From contig NZ_JABWGN010000025.1 in assembly GCF_013363975.1 (NCBI RefSeq), positions 28,368 through 92,367 of the forward strand: a stretch of DNA of 64,000 nucleotides, written 5' to 3'. The DNA is from Nonomuraea montanisoli. GTDB taxonomy: Bacteria > Actinomycetota > Actinomycetes > Streptosporangiales > Streptosporangiaceae. The translations under genes and the position numbers were made by a program. Positions 43,751 through 51,780 of the stretch are shown piece by piece. A model generated the notes under the pieces. The model worked only from the letters and a program-made list of their open reading frames with translations, did not search any database and was not told where the DNA came from. Within the stretch, counting starts at the first letter, position 1. Each line of letters begins with the position of its first letter.

Positions 43751-44976
43751 CGCGTCACCTCGTCATAGATCTGCTCGAAGCGGGCCAGCGACACCTGGTG
43801 GTCGTGGGTCTGGGCGAGCTCGCGGCTGGCCCGGCCGAGGCGGGCGCGCAGCTCGCCGTTCGCCAGGATCGCGGTCAGGTGCCGCGCGAGGCCCATGACG
43901 TCACCGGGCTCGAACAGGTATCCGTTGCCGTCGACCAGGTGCGGCAGGGCCATCGCGTTCGCGGCCACCACCGGCAGCCCGGTGGCCATCGCCTCCAGCG
44001 TGGCGATGCTCTGCAGCTCGGCCACGCTCGGCATGGCGAACACGTCGGCCGCCGCGAACGCCTGCGGCATGATCTCGTCCGGCACGAAGCCGAGGAAGGT
44101 CACCCGCTCGGCCACGCCGATCCGGCCGGCGAGGCGCTCCAGCTCCTCCCGCTGGTTGCCGCGGCCGACCAGCACCACCTGCGCGTCGATGGTGTTGAGC
44201 ACGTGCGGCAGCGCCCGCACCAGCTCGCCGAGGCGCTTCTCCTCGTCCAGGCGGCCGACGAACAGCGCGGTGGGCCGGTCGGGCAGGTCGAACAGCCTGC
44301 GCGCCCACTGCTTCGGCTCGCTGTGCGGGTGGAAGCGAGCCAGGTCGATGCCGCACGAGACCGGCTCGACCGCCCCGGCGAAGCCCTGGTCGCGCAGCAG
44401 CCCGGCGGCCAGCGGCGTGGGCGTGGTGACGTGGTCGGCCCGGCGGAAGACGCGGTTGAAGTCGCGCCACGCCACCCGGCCCACCCGCTGACGCAGCGTG
44501 GCCGGGATGTGGCCGAACTGGAAGAGGTTGTCGGGCATGAAGTGGTTGGTGGCGACGATCGGCACCCCCCGACGGCGGGCGGCGGCGATGGCGGCGCGGC
44601 CGACCACGAAGTGGCCCTGGCTGTGCAGCACGTCGGGCCTGACGGCGTCGAGCAGCCGGTCGAGCCGGGTGGGGATCGTGACCCGCATCGACGGGTGCAC
44701 GACCAGCGGGGCGGAGCGCAGCCGGTGGACGACGACGCCGTCGACCACGTCGGCCGTGGCGGGGCCGATGTCCGACTGGCAGACCACGTGCACCTCGTTG
44801 CCGCGCGCGGCCAGCCCGGTGGCCAGGCGGTGGGTGAAGTACGCCGTGCCGTTGACGTCCGGAGGATAGGTGTCGGTGGAGATGAGGACGCGGCGGGGGC
44901 GCTCGGCGACGGGGGCGAGCTCGGCGGCGGTCGCGGTCTCGGTGACCGCGACGGCGCCGGAGAGAGGCATGGCCAT
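43747..44976 (-). CDS. Glycosyltransferase family 4 protein
   Basis: A 409-residue GT-B glycosyltransferase. The N-terminal domain begins VLISTDTYPPDVNGTAYFTHRLA, with the Gly-rich acceptor loop. The C-terminal domain has LFVGRLDEEKRLGELVRAL and the nucleotide-sugar motif PSVAELQSIATLEAMATGLPVVA (E-x7-E type). It resembles actinobacterial mannosyl- and glucosyltransferases that act on lipids, such as PimB-like and MgtA-like enzymes; the acceptor is not determined. The two Met codons at 44976 and 44970 are both possible starts; GGAG is 8 bases before the first. A 53-base gap separates it from the DMT gene upstream. Confidence 0.87.
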   Translation of the reverse strand: MAMPLSGAVAVTETATAAELAPVAERPRRVLISTDTYPPDVNGTAYFTHRLATGLAARGNEVHVVCQSDIGPATADVVDGVVVHRLRSAPLVVHPSMRVTIPTRLDRLLDAVRPDVLHSQGHFVVGRAAIAAARRRGVPIVATNHFMPDNLFQFGHIPATLRQRVGRVAWRDFNRVFRRADHVTTPTPLAAGLLRDQGFAGAVEPVSCGIDLARFHPHSEPKQWARRLFDLPDRPTALFVGRLDEEKRLGELVRALPHVLNTIDAQVVLVGRGNQREELERLAGRIGVAERVTFLGFVPDEIMPQAFAAADVFAMPSVAELQSIATLEAMATGLPVVAANAMALPHLVDGNGYLFEPGDVMGLARHLTAILANGELRARLGRASRELAQTHDHQVSLARFEQIYDEVTR

Positions 44977-45029
44977 GGGGAGGGCTCCGTTTCGAAGGGG
45001 ATCGAGGGGTCAGACAGGCGAGGAGGTGG

Positions 45030-45836
45030 TCAAGGGCGTGCCTCCAGGGGAGTCGTCCGGGCCAGCGCGATGGTGCCCGCCGCGGTCAGCGCCGCGGCGG
45101 CGACCGGCGCGAGCCCCGTCGGCAGGGGCTCGCCCAGCAGCAGCGCGCCGAACGCCACCGCGGTGAGCGGGTCGGCGATCTGCAGGGACGCGAACGAGAC
45201 GCCGAAGTGGCCGACGGCGTACGCCCGCTGGAGCATGGCCAGCGCCAGCAGGGCCGGCGCCGGGAGAGCGAGGAGGTACCACCAGTTCCAGCCGCCGTCC
45301 ACCAGCACCCGCATGAGCGTGGCCGTGGCGCCGTACAGGACTCCGGAGCTGGTGGCGAGCAGGGCGGCCCGGCCGGCCGGCGAGGCCACCCGGGAGGCGC
45401 CCCACAGCAGCGCCGCCGCGACCCCGGCGACGCCGAGCAGCGTCAGCACCCCGGGAGGGCCGAGCACCGCCGGCTCGTCCGACTCCGGCACCAGCAGCAC
45501 CAGGCCGACGAGCCCCGCCGCCACCATCGCGGCGGAGCCCAGCTCGGCGCGGGTGGGCCGGCGTCCGTGCAGGGTGGCCGCGATGGGCAGCGCGAACAGC
45601 AGGCTGGCCACGCCCATGGGCTGGACCACGGTCAGCGGACCGAAGCCGAGCGCCACGATGTGCAGGCCGCCGCCCGCCAGGATGCTCGCCCCGCCGGCCA
45701 GCCACCGCGGCCGGCGCAGCAGCCCGAGCAGCCCCCGCACGCCGGGGGCGCCGGCCGCCTCGAACTGCTGGAGAGCGGCGCCCAGTGCGAAGAACAGCGA
45801 ACCTACCAGGGCGATCACCGCGGCCAGCAGCGTCAT
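45030..45836 (-). CDS. DMT superfamily (EamA-like) transporter
   Basis: A 268-residue membrane protein with nine or ten hydrophobic segments arranged as two similar halves, typical of drug/metabolite transporters. It starts at 45836 with a strong AGGAGAGGA ribosome site. GGGLHIVALGFGPLTVVQPMGV and FASLQIADPLTAVAFGALLLGE are the family-like repeats. In this operon it might move a lipid-linked or nucleotide-linked sugar used by the glycosyltransferase downstream; that is inferred. It lies 37 bases after dedA. Confidence 0.83.
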   Translation of the reverse strand: MTLLAAVIALVGSLFFALGAALQQFEAAGAPGVRGLLGLLRRPRWLAGGASILAGGGLHIVALGFGPLTVVQPMGVASLLFALPIAATLHGRRPTRAELGSAAMVAAGLVGLVLLVPESDEPAVLGPPGVLTLLGVAGVAAALLWGASRVASPAGRAALLATSSGVLYGATATLMRVLVDGGWNWWYLLALPAPALLALAMLQRAYAVGHFGVSFASLQIADPLTAVAFGALLLGEPLPTGLAPVAAAALTAAGTIALARTTPLEARP

Positions 45837-45873
45837 GTCCTCTCCTCTCGCTTCGGATGGTCACCGGACAGGG

Positions 45874-46491
45874 TCAAACGGACGTGTCCGCCGGAAGGCG
45901 CTCCGGGGAAGGCTGGATGGCGCGTCGCTTCCGCGCCCAGCGCACGACCTCGACCACGCCGGTGATGGACAGCGCGATCCCGAGGCCGAGCAGCAGCCCC
46001 TTGACCGGGTCGTTCTCGAAGGCCATCCCGCCGAAGAAGCCGATCAGTCCCGAATACACCGCCCAGGACGAGGCGGCGATCGCGTCGAAGAACGTGAACG
46101 AGCGCAGCGGGTGCCGTACGGCGCCCATGGTCAGCGTGGTGGCGGTGCGGCCCCCCGGGATGTACCGGGCGACCACCAGCACGAGGCCGCCCCGCTCGGC
46201 CAGCGCGCGCCGCGCCCACACGAACGCCTTGCGCTCGCGCAGCCGTCCGGCCGCCTTGTTGCCGATCAGGTAGGACACGTGGTCACCGATGAAGGCCCCC
46301 AGCGCGGCGACCAGGATGACGAGCGCCAGGTTGGTCTCGCCGGACGCGGCGAACACCGCGGCGGTGATCACCGATGTCTCCGCCGGCACGATGGGGAAGA
46401 ACCCGTCGAGCAGCGCCAGGGCGAACAGCGCGGCGTACAGCCAGGGGGACGACATCGCCTGGGTGACGAGGTCCATGATGGCGTGCGACAT
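45874..46491 (-). CDS. DedA family membrane protein
   Basis: A 205-residue DedA/SNARE-associated protein. It has GFFPIVPAETSVITAAVFA, GAFIGDHVSYLIGNKAAG and the functional RYIPGGRTATTLTMGAV, in which conserved Arg residues are needed in characterised DedA proteins. DedA proteins are phospholipid or undecaprenyl-phosphate flippases. The ATG at 46491 was chosen because GGAG lies about 8 bases upstream and the length is normal; the frame from 46719 adds Arg/Pro-rich residues unlike the family. It is first in the operon with the DMT, GT4 and DUF998 genes and divergent from the histidine kinase. Confidence 0.87.
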   Translation of the reverse strand: MSHAIMDLVTQAMSSPWLYAALFALALLDGFFPIVPAETSVITAAVFAASGETNLALVILVAALGAFIGDHVSYLIGNKAAGRLRERKAFVWARRALAERGGLVLVVARYIPGGRTATTLTMGAVRHPLRSFTFFDAIAASSWAVYSGLIGFFGGMAFENDPVKGLLLGLGIALSITGVVEVVRWARKRRAIQPSPERLPADTSV

Positions 46492-46872
46492 ACGTTGAAC
46501 TCCGATCGTTGTGACCTCACAGCCTGGTGGCGGGAGGCGCCGAGGGGCATCGGGGAAACCCCCGGTCCCACGCGGGCCCGCCCCTGGGATCGGGATCGGG
46601 CCCGCACCCTGGGCACGATAGGAAGCCCGCAGGTCACGGCACATCGGACGATCGACACACACCACCCTCGACTTTCGTCGGGGGTGCGGGTGCGATCTCC
46701 GGCGACACCTACGATCCAAGCGGCCGGAGGTCAGGAAGGCAGCAGGGCGGGTATCCGGATCGGAGGTGGTGCCAGCCCTACCGTCGCGGGGGACCGCGCC
46801 CCACCCTGACGTTCGTCAGGGACCGACCCCTACCTTCGGCCGAGGCGCCCCGCCGGCGCGCCGGATACGGTC
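46492..46872. promoter_or_regulatory. Long divergent intergenic region with two GACnTTCGTC sites
   Basis: These 381 bases contain no convincing gene. Two related inverted repeats are present: CGACtttcGTCG at 46669-46680 and CCTGACGttCGTCAGG at 46805-46820. Both contain GAC-N-TTCGTC. The second ends 52 bases before the histidine kinase start. They look like binding sites for a NarL/LuxR-type response regulator, whose gene is not adjacent. Confidence 0.5.
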
Positions 46873-48006
46873 GTGGCCGTGAAGGGTCAGCACCGGGAGA
46901 GCCGCCGCCGTCTCCTCTCCGGGCTGCTGCTGTGGGCGCTGCTGTGCGTCGCGATCGCCGCGCAGGGGCCCGATCCGTTGCTGGACGCGGCGTCGTCCGG
47001 GCTGTGGAGCGTGCCGCGGATGGCGCTGGCCGCGGTGGCCGTGATCGTGGGCGGGCGCCGGCCGGAGCTGGCCGTGGCGGTGCTGCTGCCGTTCGGGCCG
47101 TGGCGCTTCGAGCACGGGCTCGCCACCTCCGACCTCGTCTGGCCGCTGGCGCTGCCGGGCGTCAAGATCTTCCCGTTCGGCCCGGCCCTGCCGTTCGTGA
47201 TGGGGTACGCGTACCTGTGCGGGCGCCGGCCGGCGCCGCCCCGGTCCGCCGTGGCGGTGTTCGCGGTGGTGGCGCCGGCCGGGGCGGGACTGGTGGTGGC
47301 CCGGGGGAGCGGGCCGGCGCTGTGGATCACCATGGTCAGCGGGCTCCTCGGCGCGTACGTGCTGCCGTACGCGGTGGGGCAGGTGCGGCGGCGGCTGCTC
47401 CAGCAGCGCGAGCGGGCGGAGCTGTCGGTCGCGGCGCAGGCGCGGCTGCGCGAGCGGGCGCGGATCGCGCGCGACATGCACGACTCGCTCGGCCACGACC
47501 TGGCGCTCATCGCGGTGCGCGCCGCGGGGCTGGAGCTGTCACCCGGCCTGGACACCACCCAGGTCCGGGCGGCCGGCGAGCTGCGGATCGCGGCGGCCGA
47601 CGCGACCGAGCGGCTGCGGCAGATCATCGGCCTGCTGGGCGAGGACGCCGGCCCGGCGCCGCTGACGCCCGTCGGCGAGGACGTGGCCGGGCTGGTCGAA
47701 CGCGCCCGCGCCTCCGGCATGGCGATCACGCTGCGGCTGGCCGGGGGACCGGCGCCCGGGCTGGCGCACGCCGTGGTCCAGGAGGGGCTGACGAACGCGG
47801 CCAAGCACGCGCCGGGGGCGGCGGTCACGGTGGAGGTGTCGCCGAGCCGGGTGAGCGTGCGCAACGGCCCCTCGCGCGCCCGTCCCGTCGCGGTGCCGGG
47901 CGGCCTCGGGCTCGCGGGGCTGCGTGAGCGGGTACGGCTGGCGGGCGGCGTCCTGACGGCCGCGCCGCGCCAGGACGGCTTCGAGCTGACCGTCGAGCTG
48001 CCCTGA
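46873..48006 (+). CDS. Orphan sensor histidine kinase (NarL-partner type)
   Basis: A 377-residue kinase. The first 170 residues hold about five hydrophobic segments. The dimerisation/phosphoacceptor domain has RARIARDMHDSLGHDLALI with the phosphorylated His at 203 (HisKA_3 type). The ATPase domain has the N-box VVQEGLTNAAKHAPG and G-box GGLGLAGLRERVRLAGG. Such kinases normally sit beside a LuxR-type response regulator; none is adjacent here. The start is GTG 46873 or GTG 46879. A hairpin follows directly. Confidence 0.87.
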   Translation: MAVKGQHRESRRRLLSGLLLWALLCVAIAAQGPDPLLDAASSGLWSVPRMALAAVAVIVGGRRPELAVAVLLPFGPWRFEHGLATSDLVWPLALPGVKIFPFGPALPFVMGYAYLCGRRPAPPRSAVAVFAVVAPAGAGLVVARGSGPALWITMVSGLLGAYVLPYAVGQVRRRLLQQRERAELSVAAQARLRERARIARDMHDSLGHDLALIAVRAAGLELSPGLDTTQVRAAGELRIAAADATERLRQIIGLLGEDAGPAPLTPVGEDVAGLVERARASGMAITLRLAGGPAPGLAHAVVQEGLTNAAKHAPGAAVTVEVSPSRVSVRNGPSRARPVAVPGGLGLAGLRERVRLAGGVLTAAPRQDGFELTVELP

Positions 48007-48012
48007 CCGGTT

Positions 48013-48030
48013 CTCCCCCGGGCGGGGGAG
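48013..48030 (+). terminator. Hairpin after the histidine kinase gene
   Basis: CTCCCCCG and CGGGGGAG form a perfect 8-base stem with a 2-base spacer (effectively a 7-base stem with a 4-base loop), 6 bases after the stop codon. Confidence 0.55.
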
Positions 48031-48085
48031 CGATCTCCCTCCGCCCCGGGAGGATCGCCCGCCCCCCGGACACGAGCCTGGAACC

Positions 48086-49309
48086 ATGACACAGCACATG
48101 ACGCGGACCGGCCACCCGCGGCCCGCGCACCCCGTGGACGAGGAGCGGGTCGGGATCGGCCGCGTCACGGTCGGCGTCGTGGCGATGGCCGCCACCCTGC
48201 CCTACCTCACGATCAAGACCCTCTGGCTGACCGGGCATCCGGTGGGCGTCACCGACCCGGCGTTCCTGAACGACCCGACCATGGTCGGGCTGAACGCCAT
48301 GACGTTCGGCATGGACGCCGTCGCCCTGGCGCTGGCCCTGTCCTTCACCACGCGACGCGGGATGCGCCTGCCCGGCTGGCTGGTGCTCCTGCCGCTGTGG
48401 GTGGCCTCCGGCCTGCTCGGGATCATCGTCGCCACGGTGCCGCTCGCGTTCGTCGCCCAGGGTCCGTCCCTGCTGGACACCGGCGGCCCGATCAGGCCCT
48501 GGGTGTACGCGACGGTGTACGGCGGCTTCATCGTCCAGGGCGTCTGCCTGCTGACGGCGTTCGCCCTCTACACCCGCGACCGCTGGGGACACGTGCTGCT
48601 GGCGCCCCTGGCCGGCAGGCAGGCGGGGCCGTCGGCGGAGTTCCAGCGGGTCGTGGCCACGGGAGCGCTGGGCATGAGCGTCCTGCTCGGCGGGATGCGC
48701 CTGTACTGGGCGGCCGGCGGCGACGCCGGGCTGCCGGCCGAGATGGCGGCCGCGCCGAACTCCTTCATCGCCGGCGTGCAGGACGGCATCAAGGGCCTGC
48801 TGGCCGTGGGCGGCGCCGCGGCGCTGCTGGCCGTCGTCCGGGGGCGGGGACGCGGCCCGCTCTGGCGGCCCCTGACGGTGGCGTGGCTGGGCAGCGGGAC
48901 GATGTTCGGCTGGGGCCTGTACGCGATGGTCATCACCGTCACGGGCGCCCCGCTCGGCGGCGGGCCCGGCGGAGCGCTCGGGGTGGTGCAGCTCTTCGAG
49001 ATGCTGACGGGCCTGGTGATGGGGATGTGCGGGGCGTTCCTGCTGGCCGAGGGGGATCAGGCGTGGGCCACGTGCAGGCGGCGGAGCACCCGCTTGAACG
49101 CGAGGATCGAGAAGGCGATGGCCGCGCCGCTGATCGCGGCCACGGCTGACGTGCGCAGCAGCATGAACGTGCCGAGCGACTCGTGCAGCGCCAGCCAGAT
49201 GCTCACCGTGGAGTTGGCCAGCAGGACGAACCCCCACAGCAGCGTGATCCGGGCGAAGAAGCGGCGCATCCGCTCGTGCTTGAGCACCGCGGAGGGCAGG
49301 TGGATGTAG
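48086..49309 (+). CDS. Unknown polytopic membrane protein with an overlong 3' end
   Basis: I do not recognise a named family. The frame encodes 407 residues: about eight hydrophobic segments up to residue 323 (last membrane segment LTGLVMGMCGAFLLAEGD), then about 80 polar residues. The polar tail starts at the point where the convergent gene at 49057-49686 ends. Its composition (Arg- and Ser-rich, no motif) is that expected of an antisense frame, so the original stop may have been lost. The membrane part, with WLTGHPVGVTDPAFLND and WVYATVYGGFIVQGVCLL, is clearly coding. The ATG at 48086 fits the hydrophobic profile; the ribosome site is weak. Confidence 0.6.
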   Translation: MTQHMTRTGHPRPAHPVDEERVGIGRVTVGVVAMAATLPYLTIKTLWLTGHPVGVTDPAFLNDPTMVGLNAMTFGMDAVALALALSFTTRRGMRLPGWLVLLPLWVASGLLGIIVATVPLAFVAQGPSLLDTGGPIRPWVYATVYGGFIVQGVCLLTAFALYTRDRWGHVLLAPLAGRQAGPSAEFQRVVATGALGMSVLLGGMRLYWAAGGDAGLPAEMAAAPNSFIAGVQDGIKGLLAVGGAAALLAVVRGRGRGPLWRPLTVAWLGSGTMFGWGLYAMVITVTGAPLGGGPGGALGVVQLFEMLTGLVMGMCGAFLLAEGDQAWATCRRRSTRLNARIEKAMAAPLIAATADVRSSMNVPSDSCSASQMLTVELASRTNPHSSVIRAKKRRIRSCLSTAEGRWM

Positions 49310-49686
49310 TCGAGGGTGAGCTTCTGCACCAGTGGCCGGTTGAGCCGCACGGAGGCGAGGAACGCCATGCTGATGCAGATCGTGCCCAGCTCGGGCTGGA
49401 TGAAGTACACCACCCAGCTCCCCGTCCAGAACCCCACCGCGGCCCGCGCGGTGATCGCGATGGCCGCGAGGATCATCGTGGCGGGCACCCGGATCCCGCG
49501 CACCAGCCGCCAGACGACCCCCAGGTACACCCACGCGACCGCGGCCACCAGCGCGCCCGTCAGCCCGAGCACGGCGAGCGCCGCGTAGAACACGGCGAGG
49601 GGCGCCACCACTCCCTCCAGGAGCCGGGGCACCGCCTGGCGGGCGAGAGAGGTGAGGCGTGGCAGGGTGACCGGGAGATGATCCAA
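49057..49686 (-). CDS. VC0807-like (DUF3159-type) membrane protein
   Basis: A 209-residue protein with about five hydrophobic segments. VVAPLAVFYAALAVLGLTGA, GFWTGSWVVYFIQPELGTICISMAFLAS and RRFFARITLLWGFVLLANSTVSIWLAL fit the VC0807 family of unknown function. I prefer the TTG start at 49686, which has GGAG 8 bases upstream; a GTG at 49734 would add 16 poorly conserved-looking residues. Its 3' end overlaps the plus-strand membrane-protein gene by 253 bases. Confidence 0.75.
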   Translation of the reverse strand: MDHLPVTLPRLTSLARQAVPRLLEGVVAPLAVFYAALAVLGLTGALVAAVAWVYLGVVWRLVRGIRVPATMILAAIAITARAAVGFWTGSWVVYFIQPELGTICISMAFLASVRLNRPLVQKLTLDYIHLPSAVLKHERMRRFFARITLLWGFVLLANSTVSIWLALHESLGTFMLLRTSAVAAISGAAIAFSILAFKRVLRRLHVAHA

Positions 49687-49934
49687 GGCTGCTGCTCCGC
49701 AAGTAGGCCGACGACCGGCGACTACCCGCACCACGTGCGGTCAGGCCTGCCGGATGGGCGGTCGGGGGTGACCTCGTGCTTACCCCGGCGCCGCGCGACC
49801 GAAGGGGTTCGAATGAGCACGTGGGGGTCACTCGTCCTCGACAGCGGGTGCCGGTGGCTTACCGTACCTGACGCTTTGCCATGCCACTGCCTCTTTTGAC
49901 ACGTTCGGGCGATCCCCTTGCCCATCGGTTTACT

Positions 49935-50102
49935 ATGCCGGATCCCCCAGCCACCGACTGGGAGACCCAGGCGCTGCCGATCGGCAACGGCCCCCTTGCG
50001 GCCAAGGTCTTCGGCGGCGTGGCCACGGAGCAGCTCCAGTTCAACGGCCGCACCGATTTGCTCCCCGCACCGCGACGATCGGCTGAGCACGCGATACCGT
50101 GA
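49935..50102 (+). pseudogene. Remnant of a GH95-type glycoside hydrolase N-terminus
   Basis: The translation PPATDWETQALPIGNGPLAA followed by KVFGGVATEQLQFNGRTDLL matches the conserved N-terminus of GH95 alpha-L-fucosidase-type proteins (ALPIGNGRLGAMVFGGV...QLNE). Only about 45 residues remain of a family that exceeds 700; the frame then stops at 50102. The substitution of Arg-Leu-Gly-Ala by Pro-Leu-Ala-Ala inside the most conserved part also speaks for decay. The rest of the 445-base gap between 49687 and 50131 shows nothing else coding. Confidence 0.65.
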
Positions 50103-50131
50103 TATGTCACCTTCTCCCAGGAGCAAGCGGC

Positions 50132-50836
50132 ATGTTCTTCGGCATCACCGACATCTCTTCGTACATCGTCGGCGCGTTCTTCATCATCCTCCTGCCCGGC
50201 CCCAACTCCCTGTACGTGCTCAGCCTCTCGGCGCAGCAGGGCGTCCGGCAGGGGTACCGGGCGGCGGCCGGCGTGTTCGTCGGCGACACGGTGCTCATGG
50301 CGCTCGCGGCGGCCGGCGCCGCGTCCCTGCTGCGCTCCAACGCGGTGCTGTTCGCGGTGGTGAAGTACGCGGGGGCGGGTTACCTGGCGTGGATCGGCTT
50401 CCAGATGCTCCGCGGCGCCTGGCGGGCCTGGCGCTCCTCGGCCTCACCGGCCGCTGCGACGGAGGCCGCCGCCGATGCCGCTGGTGCCGGTGCCGCTGGT
50501 GCCGCCGCGGTGTCCGAGCCTTCGGACCGCCGCAGCCGCCCGTTCCGCAAGGCCCTGACGATCAGCCTCCTGAACCCGAAGGCGATCCTCTTCTTCGTCT
50601 CGTTCTTCATCCAGTTCGTGGACCCGTCCTACGGGACGCCCGCGCTGTCGTTCCTCATCCTGGGCGCGATCATCCAGGTCTTCAGCCTGCTGTACCTGAC
50701 GTCCCTGATCTTCGGGGGAAGCTTCCTGGCCGCCCAGTTCCGCTCCCGCCGCCGCCTCAGCGCCGGCCTCACCTCCGGTGTCGGCGCCCTCTTCCTGGGC
50801 TTCGGCGCCAAGCTGGCGACCACGTCGCTGGGATGA
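50132..50836 (+). CDS. LysE/LeuE family amino-acid exporter
   Basis: A 234-residue membrane protein with about six hydrophobic segments. The N-terminal LLPGPNSLYVLSLSAQQGVRQG and the central FRKALTISLLNPKAILFFVSFF are hallmarks of LysE/RhtB-type exporters, here closest to the leucine exporter LeuE form. A loop rich in Ala and Gly (residues about 110-130) separates the halves. The ATG at 50132 has AGGAG 9 bases upstream; a short extension to 50099 is less likely. It exports an amino acid or homoserine lactone-like compound, substrate unknown. Confidence 0.87.
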   Translation: MFFGITDISSYIVGAFFIILLPGPNSLYVLSLSAQQGVRQGYRAAAGVFVGDTVLMALAAAGAASLLRSNAVLFAVVKYAGAGYLAWIGFQMLRGAWRAWRSSASPAAATEAAADAAGAGAAGAAAVSEPSDRRSRPFRKALTISLLNPKAILFFVSFFIQFVDPSYGTPALSFLILGAIIQVFSLLYLTSLIFGGSFLAAQFRSRRRLSAGLTSGVGALFLGFGAKLATTSLG

Positions 50837-50862
50837 GAGGGCATCGACAGCTCCAATAGCAG

Positions 50863-50889
50863 CCGGGCGCCGCGGTGTGCGGCGCCCGG
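50863..50889. terminator. Bidirectional terminator hairpin
   Basis: CCGGGCGCCGC and GCGGCGCCCGG form a perfect 11-base stem with a GGTGT loop. It lies between the convergent LysE-type and Rpn-like genes and can serve both. Confidence 0.75.
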
Positions 50890-50904
50890 AATGCGGTGTG
50901 TGGG

Positions 50905-51666
50905 TCAGGCGAAGAGCTCGTCGGCGGTGGTGACGTTCAGAGCGCGGTCGAGCCACGTCTCGAGAAGGTCGGTATCGGAGCAGCCCATGATGCGCTCGCG
51001 GACGGCCGGCTGCACGGGCACGCCTCTGTGGTGAAGGACGCGCAAGAGCGCCTTGGCCTCACCTCGGGCTTCGCCTCGTGCCTCGCCTTCGGCGCGGATC
51101 TGCTGGGCGTACTCCGACTGGTAGCGGTACGTCTTGGTGGACATCAAGGCTCTCCACAGGTGTCGGGCGTCGGTGTCACCGAGGCCGACCTCGGTGAACT
51201 CGGCGAAGTATCCGGCGGTTTGGGTGTCTACGGTGTCCAGGGCTGCGGCAAGTACCTCCAGTATGGCAGTGACCTGCGCTGATCGTCCGTGTGTGAGCGC
51301 CGAGAACACGGCCAGGACCACGTCCTCGGACGCCTGGGCCAGGTCGGTGACGGCCGGGACGTTGTCCGGCCCCAGGACGATGGGATGGAGCACCAGGGAC
51401 GGACGCTCCTCCAGCCCGATCCCCTTGGGACGCCGGGCCCAGCGGGCGGTGGCCAGGTCGTGGCACACCACCAGCAGGGTGACCGGGCACGTGTGCCGCG
51501 CGTGCAGATATCCGATGTAGTACGCCCACGAGCTGCTCTTGTCCTTGTCCTCATGTGACTGGGACTCGATCACGAGCACGTGGTCGCCCTGCTCGCTCTC
51601 CAGGTACAGCAGCGTGTCGGCGCGCCGTGCGACGGGCTCGAGCTCGGTGAGATCGGTGTCCATCAC
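50905..51666 (-). CDS. Rpn-like (PD-(D/E)XK transposase/nuclease-type) protein, 5'-truncated
   Basis: A 253-residue frame. RADTLLYLESEQGDHVLVIESQSHEDKD looks like the Asp...Glu-x-Gln core of PD-(D/E)XK enzymes of the Rpn/PDDEXK transposase-related group. A charged stretch with repeated GEARGEA (near 195-205) and a C-terminal helical part ending ETWLDRALNV follow. The first start codons are ATG 51666 and GTG 51669, but coding-like sequence continues about 37 codons further upstream (see next entry), so this product would lack its normal N-terminus. Actinomycete genomes carry many copies of such genes. Function unknown. Confidence 0.65.
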   Translation of the reverse strand: MMDTDLTELEPVARRADTLLYLESEQGDHVLVIESQSHEDKDKSSSWAYYIGYLHARHTCPVTLLVVCHDLATARWARRPKGIGLEERPSLVLHPIVLGPDNVPAVTDLAQASEDVVLAVFSALTHGRSAQVTAILEVLAAALDTVDTQTAGYFAEFTEVGLGDTDARHLWRALMSTKTYRYQSEYAQQIRAEGEARGEARGEAKALLRVLHHRGVPVQPAVRERIMGCSDTDLLETWLDRALNVTTADELFA

Positions 51667-51780
51667 CGAGACGGCGCACGGCGCCGGGAACGCGATGTCC
51701 AGCAGCTTGAACGTGCGGGCGAAGAGCGAAGAGTCCTCCCGGAAGATCCGATGGAGCGCCTCGTGCTTTGCGGTTGGCGT
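51667..51780 (-). pseudogene. Upstream coding remnant of the Rpn-like gene, start codon lost
   Basis: In the same frame, bases 51780-51667 encode PTAKHEALHRIFREDSSLFA, then RTFKLLDIAFPAPCAVSV, leading straight into the intact part. It looks like the usual N-terminus of this family (Met-Pro-x-x-x-HEALHRIF). The codon where the initiator Met is expected, at 51780-51778, is ACG, and TAA lies 4 codons before it. A single ATG to ACG change would explain this. The remaining gap up to 52070 holds the promoter side of the peptidase gene and no other gene. Confidence 0.55.

Noticed and set aside
43702..46809. Another 1,035-codon plus-strand open frame
   Set aside because: It runs antisense through DUF998, GT4, DMT and DedA genes, all of which have clear family motifs on the minus strand.
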